DNA of 64,000 nt from Talinum fruticosum (Eukaryota > Streptophyta > Magnoliopsida > Caryophyllales > Talinaceae): positions 310,001 to 374,000 of the forward strand of contig JAITYX010000004.1 in NCBI GenBank assembly GCA_021018815.1, in the 5' to 3' direction. The notes below the pieces were generated by a model. That model did no database searches. It saw only the letters and a list, made by a program, of their open reading frames with translations, and had not been told where the DNA came from. Made by a program: the position numbers and the translations under genes. Of this stretch, positions 1-13,119 are shown in pieces; position 1 is the first letter of the stretch, and each line of letters begins with the position of its first letter.

Positions 1-141
1 CAGACTTTGTGGATAGTTTGGAGACTTTGTGGATAGTTTGTATTTGGGTTGTGTATAGCCTTTTCGTAGGATGCTAGCTTTGCATCCTTTTCTTTTGCTC
101 ATTCATTATATTTACTAATTTTTCCTTATCCAAAAAATAAA
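1..141 (+). mobile_element. possible 3' end of a plant LINE
   Basis: The first 40 bases are two near-identical 20-base units (cagactttgtggatagtttg and gagactttgtggatagtttg). After them comes a T-rich stretch ending in cttatccaaaaaataaa. This layout resembles the 3' UTR and A-rich tail of plant L1-type LINEs. Only the end is present because the window starts here. No coding sequence supports the call. Confidence 0.35.
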
Positions 142-675
142 GAACCCATCCCCTGTTGCACCAACTAGTCTTGTTAAAGCAAATGGTGTAGAAAAAATGC
201 AGTTAACAGATTTTTCTGCAATTGCCATCAAGTATAGGTAGTTTATCTCTCAGGATTAGAACTATCAATCAACAGAAGGGACTTGAGTTTGTAGGATAAT
301 TGCAGAAATGCCTTCTACTGCTTAGCAAAAAAGGATGACATGATCTGTCAAGGCACAACTTGATTAAGAGACTTCTCCTCCCTTCCAGACAAATTTTCAG
401 CCAAAGTTTGCTTGCCCAAAGGAGAAAATCAAAAGACAACCTACAGCTTGAAAGCCACGCAAGCTCAAAGTCTTGCATTCAACGAATAGCATATTAGGAT
501 GAATTAGCCAACCATTCTATAATAAAGTAACTCGAAAGCTTTACACATCGCCACAAGAAATGAACAAAATAAAAATAAATAAATAAGGTGTAGCTACTTC
601 ATGAACAAAAATCAAACCAGAGTTTAATAAATAAGGGGTGGCTACTACATGAACAAAAATCAAACCAGATTTTAC
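142..675. other. unassigned stretch left of the last recognised RRP12-like exon
   Basis: No RRP12-like exon could be recognised here. A minus-strand open frame at 269-478 (69 codons) begins close to a possible AG acceptor. Its translation does not match the expected continuation of the RRP12 family, in which a segment resembling LLPAFCNYP should follow the last recognised exon. The stretch could be intron, or diverged or lost exon sequence. Confidence 0.4.
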
Positions 676-3600
676 CTTTATGTGAAGCCTTTTCAAGCAA
701 CTCAGCAATGGGTACAATATGCTCCATGAAATATGCAAGAGATGCTCCGGAGGTATACTTCTTCAAAATAGGCAATAGCCAAATATTTGAACAGGTCATT
801 TTCTCCATACTAAAAGAAATGGGTACAAGGTGTAGGACATTTTCTGTTCCCATTCCAACAACAGCACTTCCAAAACATTTTTGCAACTGCAAATATCAGC
901 AACCCACATATATCAGCTGGCAGCCATTGAAACATAGCAAAGTATCAGATCAAAGGAGTTAAGAGAAAAGATTGCAATTGAGGTCATGCTCATCCATAAT
1001 ATTTCTTTTACAAAATATCACTGAATTCACTTATAGCCTAAGTCAGAAAAGGATGCAAAATTGATGATGAGAAAATGAACATTATATACACCGATGCAGG
1101 CAATGCATACCTAGCATGATGTCAGAACCCCCCCATGCACCCCACCCCGCCCCAAAAAAGCACATAAACAAACACATATTTAAGAAAAAAGGGGCGGGAA
1201 GAAACCAAACAAAACACTACCACTATTCCCACCTAGGCACCCACAGTCGGGATTGGGAACTTGTGCAGGGTTAGATGTATGGAAACCGACCCTGTTACTC
1301 AAATACAGAGTGCTTATTTCTGTCAGACCTCATATTAAAAAGGCATTCACTATATAAACACAAGAGTAGTAGAAAGAGACCATTTCGCAGTTAACCAAAT
1401 GAACATTATTTATGCTACCATTTTTTTTAACCAAAAATGCACAAACGAGACACCAAGGGATGTCATCCATGTACAAAAGGGGCATAAACAAAAAATATTA
1501 TGCCTTAAAGCTCTCATCCCTAATACAATCTAAAAATCCCAAAAAATTCAATTTCTATCTCCATTAGGAACAAAACTCCAACTATACAACATTTTCACAA
1601 AATAGAGCTAGAAATCATGAAATGAAAAGCTTTGTCCTCAAAAATCCATCAATTTCTCTCTTTCCAAGAAGCCCACCAAATAGCCAAAGGAATCATTTTC
1701 CATACTCTAAGAACCCAACTTTTCTTTATTCATCTCCCCCAAGCCACCTAAACATCTTTGACATTAGATGTTTGGACCCAACACCCCCCAAAATCAAAGC
1801 CACCGACAATGCACCAGGAGATGATCAGCAGTTTCTTCCTCCTCAAACCACATAGAGCACCTACTAGGCCAGTAAAAACCTTTTCTTTTAAACATGTCCT
1901 CCGCAGGAATCTATCCTCAGCAAGCCGCCCAAGCAAAGAAGTAAACTTTTATCGGGGCATTAGACTTCCAAATGGACTTAGCAGGAAAATTGAAGCCAAT
2001 CAAAGCATCAGACTGAGTGAAACAAAAACTCTTGACGAAAAAGAATCTGTTAGTCATATGACAAACGATTTCGTCATTGTCATGAGGCAGAATCTACTTG
2101 TCAGCTAGTAAAGCCAACAAATTGCAAATGTTATCCTCATCCCAATCATTTGGACTTCTCAAAAATGTAAATTCCAATGAATATTCCACGAAACCAGTTC
2201 ATGCACTGTTGCTTCCTAAAATCAAGCCAAGCGAAAAAGAGTCCAATATTGAGCTTTTAAGAGGTCGAACACGAAAAATCATTCCAAAACAACACATTGG
2301 AGCCATTCTTTACCTTAAAATGCACTAATGATTTGAAGCTCTCCAAACCTTCTAAGACATATTTCCAAACACACCCCATCGGCAGATGCACTATTTTTGC
2401 TCCACCATCCCATATCATCAACCCCATACTTTGCCTTGATAACATTTTTCTGCAAAGCATGGTCCTAATTTGCAAACCTCTAAAGCCACCTGGGTCTTCA
2501 AAGCTTCATTCATATTGGGAAGATGCCTTGTGCCAAGCCCTTCCTCTTGCTTACGACGACAAATATCCTCCCATTTAACCCAACATTACTGGTATCGTTG
2601 CTATTCCAAAGGAAATCTCTAATGATTCTCTCTAAACAACTAGCAACACTAGTTGGGATGGTGAATAAAGTCATGAAGAAGATAGGCAGGCTCCATAATG
2701 TGGTCTCCAGCAAGGTTACCTCCTCCGGACAACAGCTTAGATTACCATTGTGCTCTCATAAGAGGAACCCAGGGGAAAACCAAGATAAGAAGAAGGAAGA
2801 TTATCAACTTTGCAACCAAACAACCTAAGCGATGAATATGTGGAATTTCACCAATGGGGATAAGTGCACATTTAGCTAAGTTGACGGTTAGTCCCAGCAT
2901 AGCCTCAAAAGTAAAAGGATGCACCTTAAATAACCCAAATTGCTCTCATCAGCCTTACAGAAAATGAGGGTATCATCGGCAAAAAGCGTATGAGACCCGC
3001 AGAGTCAGAGTTACTAATAGAAAAACCATCTAAGAAACCCACCTCAATTGCTTTATTCACAAATTTTCCGAGACTCCTAGCCTCACACCTCTAGAACTAG
3101 AGAAAAAGTGAGAGGCTTCATCATTAATCAAAAGATAGAGAAAAGAACACTGGAAGTACAAAAGGATCCCCAATTCACCCACTTGCAAGGAAAACCCATC
3201 TTTTCGAGAGTAGCCAAGAGGAAGCTCCAAGAGACATGATCATAAGCCTTCTCAAAATTTGATATAAGAATCAAAACACTCATTTGCAATCAATCAAGCA
3301 TCCAAAATCTGAGGACTTTTACTGCTTTACCCACAACGTTCCTCAACCTTGAAGCAAGGACTTTCGCAAGAATCTTATACACATTCCCACCAAATAATGG
3401 GCCTAAATTTTTGTATATCATCTCCACTAGCCACTTTAAGCATCGAACAGATAAAAGTAGCATTAAGACTTCTCAAAAACACCTTTCTTATGAAAGTCAG
3501 CAAAAAAAACACCCATAATCACCCCCTCAACAATACTCCAACAATGCTGGAAAAATGCTATATTGAAAAAATCAGGCCCTGGAGCTTCCTCTTTGCCTTA

Positions 3601-6600
3601 GTCATTGATGGCCTTCCACACTTTATGCAATCAAATTCATCTCTATTCCTTTTATGACTTGCTTTCTTTTTCGTTTGAGAGCTCCAAATTGCTTGAAAAT
3701 GGTTCAATATAGGCTACTGTTCTCTCCCTTCAAATCAAGAGCACACCATGTCCGCTCCATCAAATTAAATTGTCAATTCCTACTCAGATCTTCACTTGAT
3801 ATCCATGCTGAGTTGGCTCAAAAGGATACGGCGGGGAAAACAACCAATCCAAATATCATAGATGAGGATACATAAAGATTTAGACCAAATATTCATAAAG
3901 TTGACAAATCATGGCAAGCCAAAAGTTCTTATCTGAGCAGTGGCATAGGCAAGAAATATTAACAAGAGTAGAAATTGTACATTTCAAAATCCACCAGTCC
4001 ACAAGATCATTTCTAATCAGGAAAGCCTGCAGAACAGCAGCCACCTCCCAGCCCACCTCACCCATATCTTTTCTCTTATCTCTCTTCTTTCCCCCAAAAC
4101 CTTGCCAACTCCATTTTCAGTTTCAGGACAGCAATAAGATTCCATTGAACCAGGCAACCAGGTGAACGAGCCACATTACTATTTTCCAGCAGCAACAGCA
4201 AAGATACACACAGATAATCCCAGATTCATCATTAACAAGTGAGTATGCATTTATTTTTCTGCTCTTTATTTGCAGTTCCCACAAAATTACCATGTCTTTC
4301 TTTTTAGAGAAGAGAGAGAGAATAATTGTTTATATGAATCTGTTACTTAGATTTTGAATTTCCATTCCTTTTATTAGGTTCTTCATTCATTGAATTCCCA
4401 TTTTCCAACATCATCTATATTTACTGTATTTATAAATACTTGAAATGATATATTTCCCATATTGTTTGGGTTGTAGGTTCTGTTATTTCTCTGAACTTGT
4501 CAACCTATTTTTTTGTTTTCTGTTAAAACTCCTCCAAAGTCAGATTTTCTTCATCCATTTAGTGAATACATAGCTGTATAGCCTGATATTTGAAAAAAAA
4601 ATGATTTTGAGGTTTTGCTAAAACTTGACATTTATCATATAATTACTTAAAACAGGGAATGCAATTGTAAAAGACTACAAGCCACTTCTAAATGGCTCAC
4701 AAACCCAATTGCATCCTGGCCACTGCACTATATGGGTATGGGTATGGATTTTCGGCCAGATGGTGGCCTAGACCTGCTCAGATAAGGCATTCCGACAACC
4801 TTTCAGCTTCAAGTCCAGCCCTTATCCACCTCAAGCCCAATAACTCCCGATTACCAATTGACGACAAGAAACAGACAGAAAAAGATACCCAGAGAGATAA
4901 ATACAGATACTTACATGGCATGTTTTGCGCTCATCGCCAGCAGCATGAACAAAAATCTCCGCCAGCTTGAGAATAATGTTCTTCATATAAAAGGCTGAAT
5001 TTCTACCTACAACACAATGATACAATAACATTATGATTAACACAAGGCGAAAACAAAGGAAGATACTTTCAGCAACTTCATACAAATACAGTTAGATGAA
5101 GTAAACAAAATAACTGCACACAATCTGTATGGTTGCAATAGTGAAAAAGATTTTGCCACTAGCTGAGAAAAATTCTAGAGAATTACCTAAAAATTTAGCA
5201 AGATAGCCCCAAGACAACTGATGACTACCTCCAATATAAGCCTGACAAAAAAATGTCTAAGCTAAACAAAATGATATACTCCCCTCATCCCACTTTTATC
5301 GTCATCGTAGAAAAGGTTAAAATTTTAAGAAATGCATTTATTATCATAGTTTACCATCGGAAAATTCAAGATCCCTAAATCACCAATTGTATTTTATGAA
5401 AAAGTTTTGATTACTATAAATTAAGGCCTTGTTCCATTTAGCTTTAGCTTACATCTCCTCGTAACTAACTTTATACCTATCTTAGCCTTCCAACTAAAGC
5501 TTATGGTCTTTATTACAGCTCCTCACAACTAAATGGAACAGACCCTATCGATTTGCTCAAATTTATTAGGGTCAAAAACGTCTGAGCATTTCAAATTTCT
5601 AGTTAAGTAGCCTTGTATAAATAGTCTTTTAGGACAAATCAAAATAGAAATTACAACACTAAAAGTGGGACAGAGGGAGTAATAGTCAGCAACTCAGCAT
5701 GTTTGAGACCAAGACATGTAAATAGTATGTAACATATTTGAAGAATGAAGTCACTTGGAAAGCGCATAGACACTGAGTTCCATGCGTGGAGGACGAAAAA
5801 TGATGACTACTGCTTCCTCGGTTCCATAACATTTGTCCTACCTAGGTAATGTAAATTTTTAAGAGTATACATCACTTGACAAACATTTATGTAATGTTAG
5901 ATTTGGTGTAACTAACCTTGTAATGTAAAAAAATATGCAATTGTGTTTCTATTACCTTGTTTGATTGTATGAGAGTATTCCAACAAAAAAACCTACCTTG
6001 TAATTCTGATTACCACAAACTATGTAAACATGACTCCATTACATTACTATTCAATTACCATTACATCCAACTAAACATCACATTGGTGTCGGCATTTAGA
6101 ACTATATACAATTTTTAAGATGTCGCAATTGATGACACCTTTAAGAAGTCATTTACAGTCCATGGCTAAACAAACAGCTACTTTAACTAAAACATATTTT
6201 CTTCAACTAGTCCACGGATAGCTAAAAACATATCTATTACATTTTTAGCAAAAAGGGTAGCATTCGAGTTCTAAACAAAATTAAGTCCTATACAGATATA
6301 GTTAAGGCTAGGACCCTCATAATTTACCTAGTTCTACAAATTCCAAGCTCCTAACTATTGTCTTCCTGGAGTAAACCAAACCTAAACCCAAATTATACAA
6401 GAGGTTTAGGGTATACTCATCTTCCTCACCCCTAAAAAAGAGATGTCAATGCTCCCCATATGTTATTGTCCACTATCATGTAGATGATTTGTCCCCTTAG
6501 TCCTTAACCAAGGAATTTCACACTTAACGCTCTTGAGTTATCTTATTTAAAAGTTGAGATTCATATATGAAGACTCCTCTCACAATAGTAAGTTCCTAGG

Positions 6601-9600
6601 GTAGAAACGCAAAACCTCTATGTCCAAGTAGAGGTCTTAAACAGAACCAGAAAAGTTCTCCTATAGTACTTGTACCATCTATGTATCTGTCCCACTCCCT
6701 CCAACGAAAACCTGCTTGAACCTATTTCTCACTCCCAAGTCTACTTATGTTCCCTCCGCAGCCTCACTTGAATAAAGAAGAATCAGACTTGTTATGAGAG
6801 ATTTGCCCTCTAGGAAATGTGAGAACTGATTCCAGCATTCAGCACTACTAATCACTGTCCTAACTCTTTTCTACACCCTCCCAGATCTCAGCAGCAAGGT
6901 CCATTCCAATTTCTCAGAAAGGTCTCACCATTAGGTTACCTTCCCCCACTCCTCCAACTCTCTTCTAACGCTCATCCATGTACAATATGAGCCCTACTTG
7001 CAGCTTGCTTCTCAATGGTTATGCAACTATCATTCTGCATAGGCTGCAGAAACAGAGAAGAAATTAGTTGTTCCAAGTCCAACAGAATGTGAATAGAGAA
7101 AACTTAAATGAAGCGAATATAAGAGATCCAATATGAGTATATATGGCACAATGGGAACAAAACTAATGGTCACAATCACAGGAATAGATGCAGAAACACC
7201 GAATCGAACTCTTGCAAACATCACAGGATATCGACCGCCATACATCAACCAATCAATTTTCAAGTTTAAAATTTGAATCTAAGAGGTTCTACAAATCTCA
7301 TTTTCCCCTTTGGTAAGGAGGTTTTAAGTTCTAACCATTCCCTGAGCTATAAGAAGAACTGCTTTCAAGTTTCACCTCTTGTCCTATGAGAGCTAAAACA
7401 CTTCATCAACAAGAAGGGAGCGGCACATAGAAGATTAAGCATGTCATAAAGAAACAATGTTTGACATACCAAGTTTCAGGAACAGAACAGATAAAACAGC
7501 AAGTATATGCTCATTGGGAATCCCAGCACAAGCATCAAGCAATCTCACGAAGGATGAACACATAGATTCAACAGCATCTGATTCTAACTCATTCGTAACA
7601 TCACTAACTGGACGGGACTCAGCGCTGGACAATTGATGATCAATTAAATTCTTCAAAACATTTGAAGACTGAAGAGCAATATCACTCTCACGTGTAAGAA
7701 GACCTGAAAACCAGAGTAGAAAATCAAAATTAGTACATCCAACTCATCCACTGCAGAAGTTGACAAGAGCTAATGCTTTTCACTTGGTCCGTTTCAAAAA
7801 GTCAAAGATCAACATGAAACAAATATTGATGATTAACTTTAAAGACCTAAAACCTATAGTGACAAATGATGCTCGACAAACTAACCCTTCTGCTGAAGGT
7901 GATCATTCAACATCAGTTGAAGATATAGCTCATACATTGTCAATATGTTTCATTCCGTAGATTTTTCTGGAAGGGTTGATGAGCTCACCTGTGATAGCAT
8001 TGAATCCCGATGGAAGACACTCAGTCCACTTGCCGGCATCTCCGGCACGGATTTTGTCAAGAGCCATTTTCACTAAATTTGCTGCAGAAATAATGCTGTC
8101 TTTTGGGATATTATTTGAAGATACATATGATGCAAGAACATTAATGATTTCCTCAGCTACTTGAGATATGGTTTCAACTTCAACTTTGTCTAGGAAGGCT
8201 TCAATAGAATCAAGGATAGGCCTTGTTAAGCCAGAAAATCGTCCAGGAAGAAGCTTGACTAGTTCTCTAACCACTTCCACCCTAATTTTATCAGAAATAT
8301 ATGGTACAGCAACTCTAGTAATATTCAGCACATGGACAACATCTGAGTGCTCAGCTTCAAACTGTTTCTTGCTTTCAGACCCATCAACATTTGTTAAGGC
8401 ACCCAATTTGTTTACTAGAGACAAGTTACTTTTCAGAAGAGAGAGAATCAATTTACTTGCCTTTTTATTTGAATTGCCAGATTGAAAAGACTTTAGGGCA
8501 TTCTCTAAATAAACTATGGCGCATTTTCTCACCTACAATATCAGAGAACAATATCAATATTAATAACCAAGACCGACAAAAAGCACATACTTCGCCCCCA
8601 TTCCTGACGGAATTAGTAAATGGAATCATACCAAACTCTTCCAAAAAAAAAAAAAAAGAATATTAACAAATCAGTTTCACACCCAAACTCCGACACATTC
8701 AAGAAGTCACGAATTAAGAACAAGGAGTAATTTGGCATTGCATAATCAGAATTCGAATTCGACCCCTCAAAATTTCACAATTCAGCACTGAAGACAACAG
8801 CAAAACAACTTAATGTACATGACATGAACCCACAAAATTAAAGCATGTAATCAAAAGGCTATACTCTAGAACTCTACCGTTCATTATTAACAAATCAGCA
8901 ACAATCTCGTTCACATTTCCCAGACCATTATCAAACAATGAAGCTAAAATGAATCGCGAAGTGCCCAATTATCAAAAAGTAGTAAAGCTGTCAAATTCCG
9001 GAAAATTCCAGCATTGTAACTAAGCATACACTGAATAAATATTCCCAAAGCAAGGAGCTCTTACCTTTGGCCGCTTATCAAGGGACCATTTAAGCAATGT
9101 TTCAAATGGGATTTTAACAGAATCCCAATCCCCCAAATCACAAAACCCTAGCAAAACCCCCAAACACTTAACCACACACTTAGCACTCGAGGTAGACGCC
9201 GTTTTATCGTCCTCCAAAACCCTAACCAAAATCCCCACCGCGTCCAGCGCCTTCTCCGGCGAAATTGAACCTTCTGGAACAATCGGGAGCACAATGGAGA
9301 GCAAGGTTGCGATGGCGGAGGATGAAGCGGCGTCGTCGCTTTGATGAGGTTGCGAGAGGGCAGTAATGACGGCGGCAAAGTAGGAGAGAGGAGAGAGAGG
9401 AAGGGAGTCTTCAAGGAGGATGGCTTTCATGGCGGCGGCGGTGGCAACGAGGTGGCGGTGCTGCGGGGCGGAGGAGGCCGAGTAGCGTTGCATGAGCTGC
9501 GCACAAACGTCCGACGCCGCGTCGAAGGTGGCACCGCCGTCTGTGAAGTCCATTTGGTTCGTCGGCGGCGGGTCTGCTTCTGGTCTTTGTTTCCGCTTAC

Positions 9601-9640
9601 GAAGGATTTGTTTCCCGGCCAGTGTAGGTTTGGTTTTCAT
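676..9640 (-). CDS. RRP12: RRP12-like ribosome biogenesis protein, N-terminal exons (partial)
   Basis: RRP12-family proteins are ARM/HEAT-repeat factors needed for pre-ribosome maturation and export in the nucleolus and nucleus. Five minus-strand exons join in a consistent phase: 9640-9065, 8532-7989, 7703-7470, 5006-4915 and 886-676, all with GT-AG borders. The start is the ATG at 9640. A second in-frame ATG 29 codons later begins [10 protein letters not shown] and could be the real start. Family landmarks are [18 protein letters not shown] and SLDKRPK joined to VRKCA across exons 1 and 2. Exon 5 has [19 protein letters not shown] and [20 protein letters not shown]. The exons give about 486 codons, under half of a usual RRP12. 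The C-terminal half should lie further left but was not found in 1-675. No frame break was seen in these exons. Family assignment rests on remembered plant RRP12-like sequences. Confidence 0.82.
1417..3720 (-). mobile_element. decayed LINE (non-LTR retrotransposon) fragment in an RRP12-like intron
   Basis: Minus-strand frames show LINE reverse-transcriptase C-terminal features. At 2510-2713 there is [22 protein letters not shown] followed by RDFLWNSND, typical of plant LINE pol. At about 1800-1870 a zf-RVT-like segment reads [19 protein letters not shown]. The 3' end is near 1417-1430, where the minus strand runs into an A-rich tail. Many frameshifts and stops make it inactive. The 5' end is truncated near 3720 and no target-site duplication was found. 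The whole fragment lies in the 4-kb intron between exons 4 and 5. A related copy lies at about 46100-47170. Confidence 0.7.
5279..5679. mobile_element. Stowaway-like (Tc1/mariner) MITE
   Basis: A 401-base element has terminal inverted repeats: CTCCCCTCATCCCACTTTTA on the left and, inverted on the right, CTCCCTCTGTCCCACTTTTA. It is flanked by TA on both sides (5277-5278 and 5680-5681), the usual Stowaway target duplication. There is no coding capacity. It lies in RRP12-like intron 3. A smaller inverted-repeat element is nested inside it (5425-5545). Confidence 0.75.
5425..5545. mobile_element. small MITE nested in the Stowaway-like MITE
   Basis: This 121-base segment is bounded by ggccttgttccatttag on the left and ctaaatggaacagaccc on the right. 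The right end is the inverted complement of the left with few mismatches. A clear target duplication was not found, so the superfamily is open. Its position inside another MITE suggests sequential insertion. Confidence 0.5.
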
Positions 9641-11039
9641 GGTGGTGGCGGGGGTATGAGTAAGAGACGGAGAGGGAGGGAGAGAGAGAGGGGGATTGTT
9701 TTGGTTGGACCCGCTTAGGTTTGGATTTTTATTTTCTTTATTATTATGATCTGCTCTTTTTTCTTTTTCATTTTTTTATCATTCTTTCTTTTCTTTCTTT
9801 TTTTTCGCTTGTATAAAAGATATCAAATTTGCATACCGAACACTAAATGAAAATATAAGATTTGCATATTTACTAATTACTCAAGATAACAACAAATTGT
9901 CTTTAACTCTGTCAAATTGAAACACTTCCTCGGTCTATTATGTTCCTGAAAATAATTATTAAAAGATATTATTCTAACGAAAAATAATATTGTAAACACT
10001 TCCCCTTAAGATTAAATATAAAGGTTCTAAGAGCAGCTCCAATGAGCGATCTCAACTCCTAAAATGGGGTTCATGAGCCCTCAATTGTAAGCATTGTAAT
10101 CGAAAGATTCAATTGTTTTTGGGAAAAAGTTGCACAAAACAACGTCATTTTGTGTAATATTACCATTTTTTAAATATTTGAAACGTGTGTTACATTGAAT
10201 AGTGTGTAATTATGATAAATTTGATTTTTTTATATGTATATATCCCCATATTTTTCATCTCCTCACAACTCTCTCTCTCTCTTTCTTTCTTCTTTATATT
10301 TTAGTAAGTATTACTTAAAAATTTATATTTATTTAATTTTATTTTTTATAATGAATAAAAATATCAATTATTATTTTTATGTATATTTTTATAGATATAT
10401 TTGAGGGAGGTCTATTAAGAAAAATATATGCATAATGGTCTTCATCTATTTATTTTATTTAGATATATGTGTTTGTTTTAAATTTCATGAACATAAAGGC
10501 ATGCATACACACAATATGTTATATTTAAATTTAGTTAATTTTGAAAATTAAATTACGTTATGTGAAAATATAGTTAATTAAAAAAATATTACCTTCAAAC
10601 TTTGTTAAGATTAATTTGGACAAAGGCATGCATAAAAATAAATTTAAACTATACTATATTTAAATTTAGTTTATGTTAAAAATTATAAAATTAGTTATAA
10701 TATTATTTGATTATTTATACGTGATTTATTTATTTGAATGGTAATGAAAAATATGTTAAGATTAATTTTAACAAAGGCCATTGTAACAGCCGCCCCTAAT
10801 AAAACGTATTAAATTTTTAAATACGTTAATTTACCATGAGCACGTGCATCTCAATTATATATATATATATATATATTGTTTAAGAATGTAGAATCCAGGC
10901 AACAACGACCATGACGTATGATCGCATTTCGTAAATTATAAAGCATGACTCACAAAAGATTGAATATGCCTTATTATTTCAATACTTGTTTTTGTTTAAA
11001 TTAAGGAAATATTGATAGTAAAATCGTGTTTGAAAAAAC
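9641..11039. other. intergenic region upstream of the RRP12-like gene
   Basis: About 80 bases of CT-rich sequence (on the minus strand) directly upstream of the ATG look like 5' UTR. The remainder is AT-rich and non-coding. It has a TA microsatellite at about 10858-10876. A sequence at 10031-10044 (gagcagctccaatg) resembles the end of some plant MITEs, but no matching second end was found. No gene is seen. Confidence 0.5.
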
Positions 11040-11640
11040 ATAAGTTTCATTAAAATTTTCGAAATTGACCTGACCTATATCCAAACTAACTCTGAATGAG
11101 TTTTACCTTAAGTTGACCAAATATAAACCTAACTCGAATCCGACCTAAACTAGATTCACTCGAAATTGACCCGATCTCGAACTTAACTCAAATTGAACGA
11201 CTTGGTCACTAGATCTATTAACAACATGTCTTTTTTTTCAAATATATATGAATAAGTTTGACTCGGTTTGTATGTCGCATTGAAGTATAAATTCAAATTT
11301 GACCAAATTGATTCAATCATGGAGTAATTTTACAAAGTCTTATCTCTTACAATTTTTCATTTTAGGTCCTGTAAAACTAAAAGTATTCGTTAGACATTAC
11401 ACACAAATGTATTAAATTGAAAATTTAAGCCGATATGAAAGCAACCCGACCTAAAATTAACCTGAAACATAATTGAAAGATGCTCGAACCGAAATTAACC
11501 CGACCCAAATTAACCCATTGTGAACTTAACTCGAGCCGAAAGCAAACGCGATCGTAACAAGATTCAACCAAAATTGGCACAATTCGAACTCAATCTGAAC
11601 CAATTGACAAGTCTACTCACAACATCCCTTTTATATATAT
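11040..11640. repeat. ~400-bp tandem repeat, left-hand copies
   Basis: A partial unit (11040-11230) and a full unit (about 11231-11640) match units at 18010-18840. They share the same order of landmarks: tgaataagtttga, tcaaatttgac, cttgcaattttc-like, gtaaaactaaaa, then a run of degenerate gaacccgac/gaaattgaccc words ending near caacatccctttt. The caulimovirid-like element separates these from the right-hand copies. Confidence 0.65.
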
Positions 11641-11680
11641 ATATATATATATATATCAGCTGAAAGCAAACGCGATCGAG

Positions 11681-11893
11681 ATGTTTGTGAAGGCAAGTTG
11701 TTTGCGATTTTAGGCGATACCCTCCTTAGAACTAATGAATAACTATATATAGAGTATAATGTTGAATTACAAGGAAACACTTGGACGGATGAAAAGTCTT
11801 GATAAGAATGATCATCATCTTGATAATATCTTCCGACAATGTTGGATTATTGGAACAATCTTGATTGGACTAAAAGTATGAATAGTAGTTGAT
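11681..11893 (-). repeat. left terminal repeat of the caulimovirid-like element
   Basis: It matches 17757-17970 with about eight substitutions and two small indels by eye. A minus-strand TATA-like box (CTATATATAG, about 11744-11753) is conserved in both copies. The part corresponding to 17487-17756 is missing, so the copy is truncated at 11681. Sequence from 11894 to about 12226 probably belongs to the same repeat. It ends near a purine-rich minus-strand tract (about 12228-12241) that could be a polypurine primer. Confidence 0.65.
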
Positions 11894-13119
11894 GAATCAT
11901 ATTATCTTGAACAGTCTTGAACAAGTGCTTGCAAAATGGAAAGCTTGAATAGTAACTTGATAAGATTTTGGCGACATAACTTTGAAATCCATCACGTGGT
12001 AATTTGAGTTATGTCTTTTCAAGTTCTTGATTGTCATTTCTTGAATTATTTGGCCGTGAAAGTAGCGACCTTATCATATCACCCTTTTCTTTTGCATATT
12101 TCATCATGGATGAGTAGTGGGATGAATAGTGAGTCCTTTAGTAAGTGCCCTCCTTCCATGGTGTGCAATTATGTAGGACAGGCTCCATGAATAGTAACCA
12201 CTGAACAGTAAGTGAACAAGTGACGTCCACTTCCTTCCCGGGGATTTTGAGATGTGAAATAGGAAATTTCACCGAAGCAAAAACTTGAAAGCCTGCATAG
12301 AAAGCGTTAGAAATTATAATAATATTTTTTTTTAATACCCATTATGGGTTAAATATCATATGGATCCTGGGTGCACTTGCCCATCAAAAGGATCATAATC
12401 GATTGAATTGATGAATAAGATGAATTAGTGCTTGCTTTGAGAAGTAATTGCTTGGTCTTGTTTCTTGAGTAACTTTATCTCCCCTTGAGTAATTGAAATT
12501 CGTCCTCTTGAACCTTTTCCTTTCCTTTTGAACTTTTTTCTTTCTTACGTGGAGTAGGAGGTGCTTGTTGAGTTGGTGGGGTTGTCTTAATTCCTAAGGC
12601 GGCTTTGATATCGAACTTATCCCACCATTTGATCTTGAATTATCTAACCAATGAATATGATGTTGGAAGCTTGTAGTATTGAGTAATGAAAAAGGACCAA
12701 CAAAGGATCCAAGGAAATCCATACTTTTATGGAATGTTATCTCCTTGAGATCCGGACTAATGGTCGAAGTACTTGAATAACTATTGAAATGTTTTTTGAC
12801 CTCTTACGGCCAAATATCTTGAGTAGATCCCATGATTAACCACCATTCGTAGAACCATATGGGAAATTGGAATTCTGTTCTTGTATTAAAGCTGATGAAC
12901 CAAGAATGATTGAATGGTCCGTAAAGGAATGTATAGTACCGAGCGTTTTCATAATCAATATAATTGTAACTCTGGCGGGTTGAATGGTTGAGAAAAAGAT
13001 TTAGTTGTATATCTATTTGAAAAGTCTTTTGGAGTAAGAACCTTGAGGATTCTTAGTTTTGAATAGGCTATTTGATTCGGATTTGTCTTGTTTGTAACAT
13101 GCTGAATTTCAGCAGATTT

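Noticed and set aside
269..478. Minus-strand ORF of 69 codons as a further RRP12-like exon
   Set aside because: There is a possible acceptor, but the translation does not match the expected RRP12 segment in any frame.
9341..9718. Plus-strand ORF of 125 codons
   Set aside because: It is the antisense of RRP12-like exon 1 and its leader. The Gly/Arg-rich translation reflects CT/GC-rich antisense sequence.
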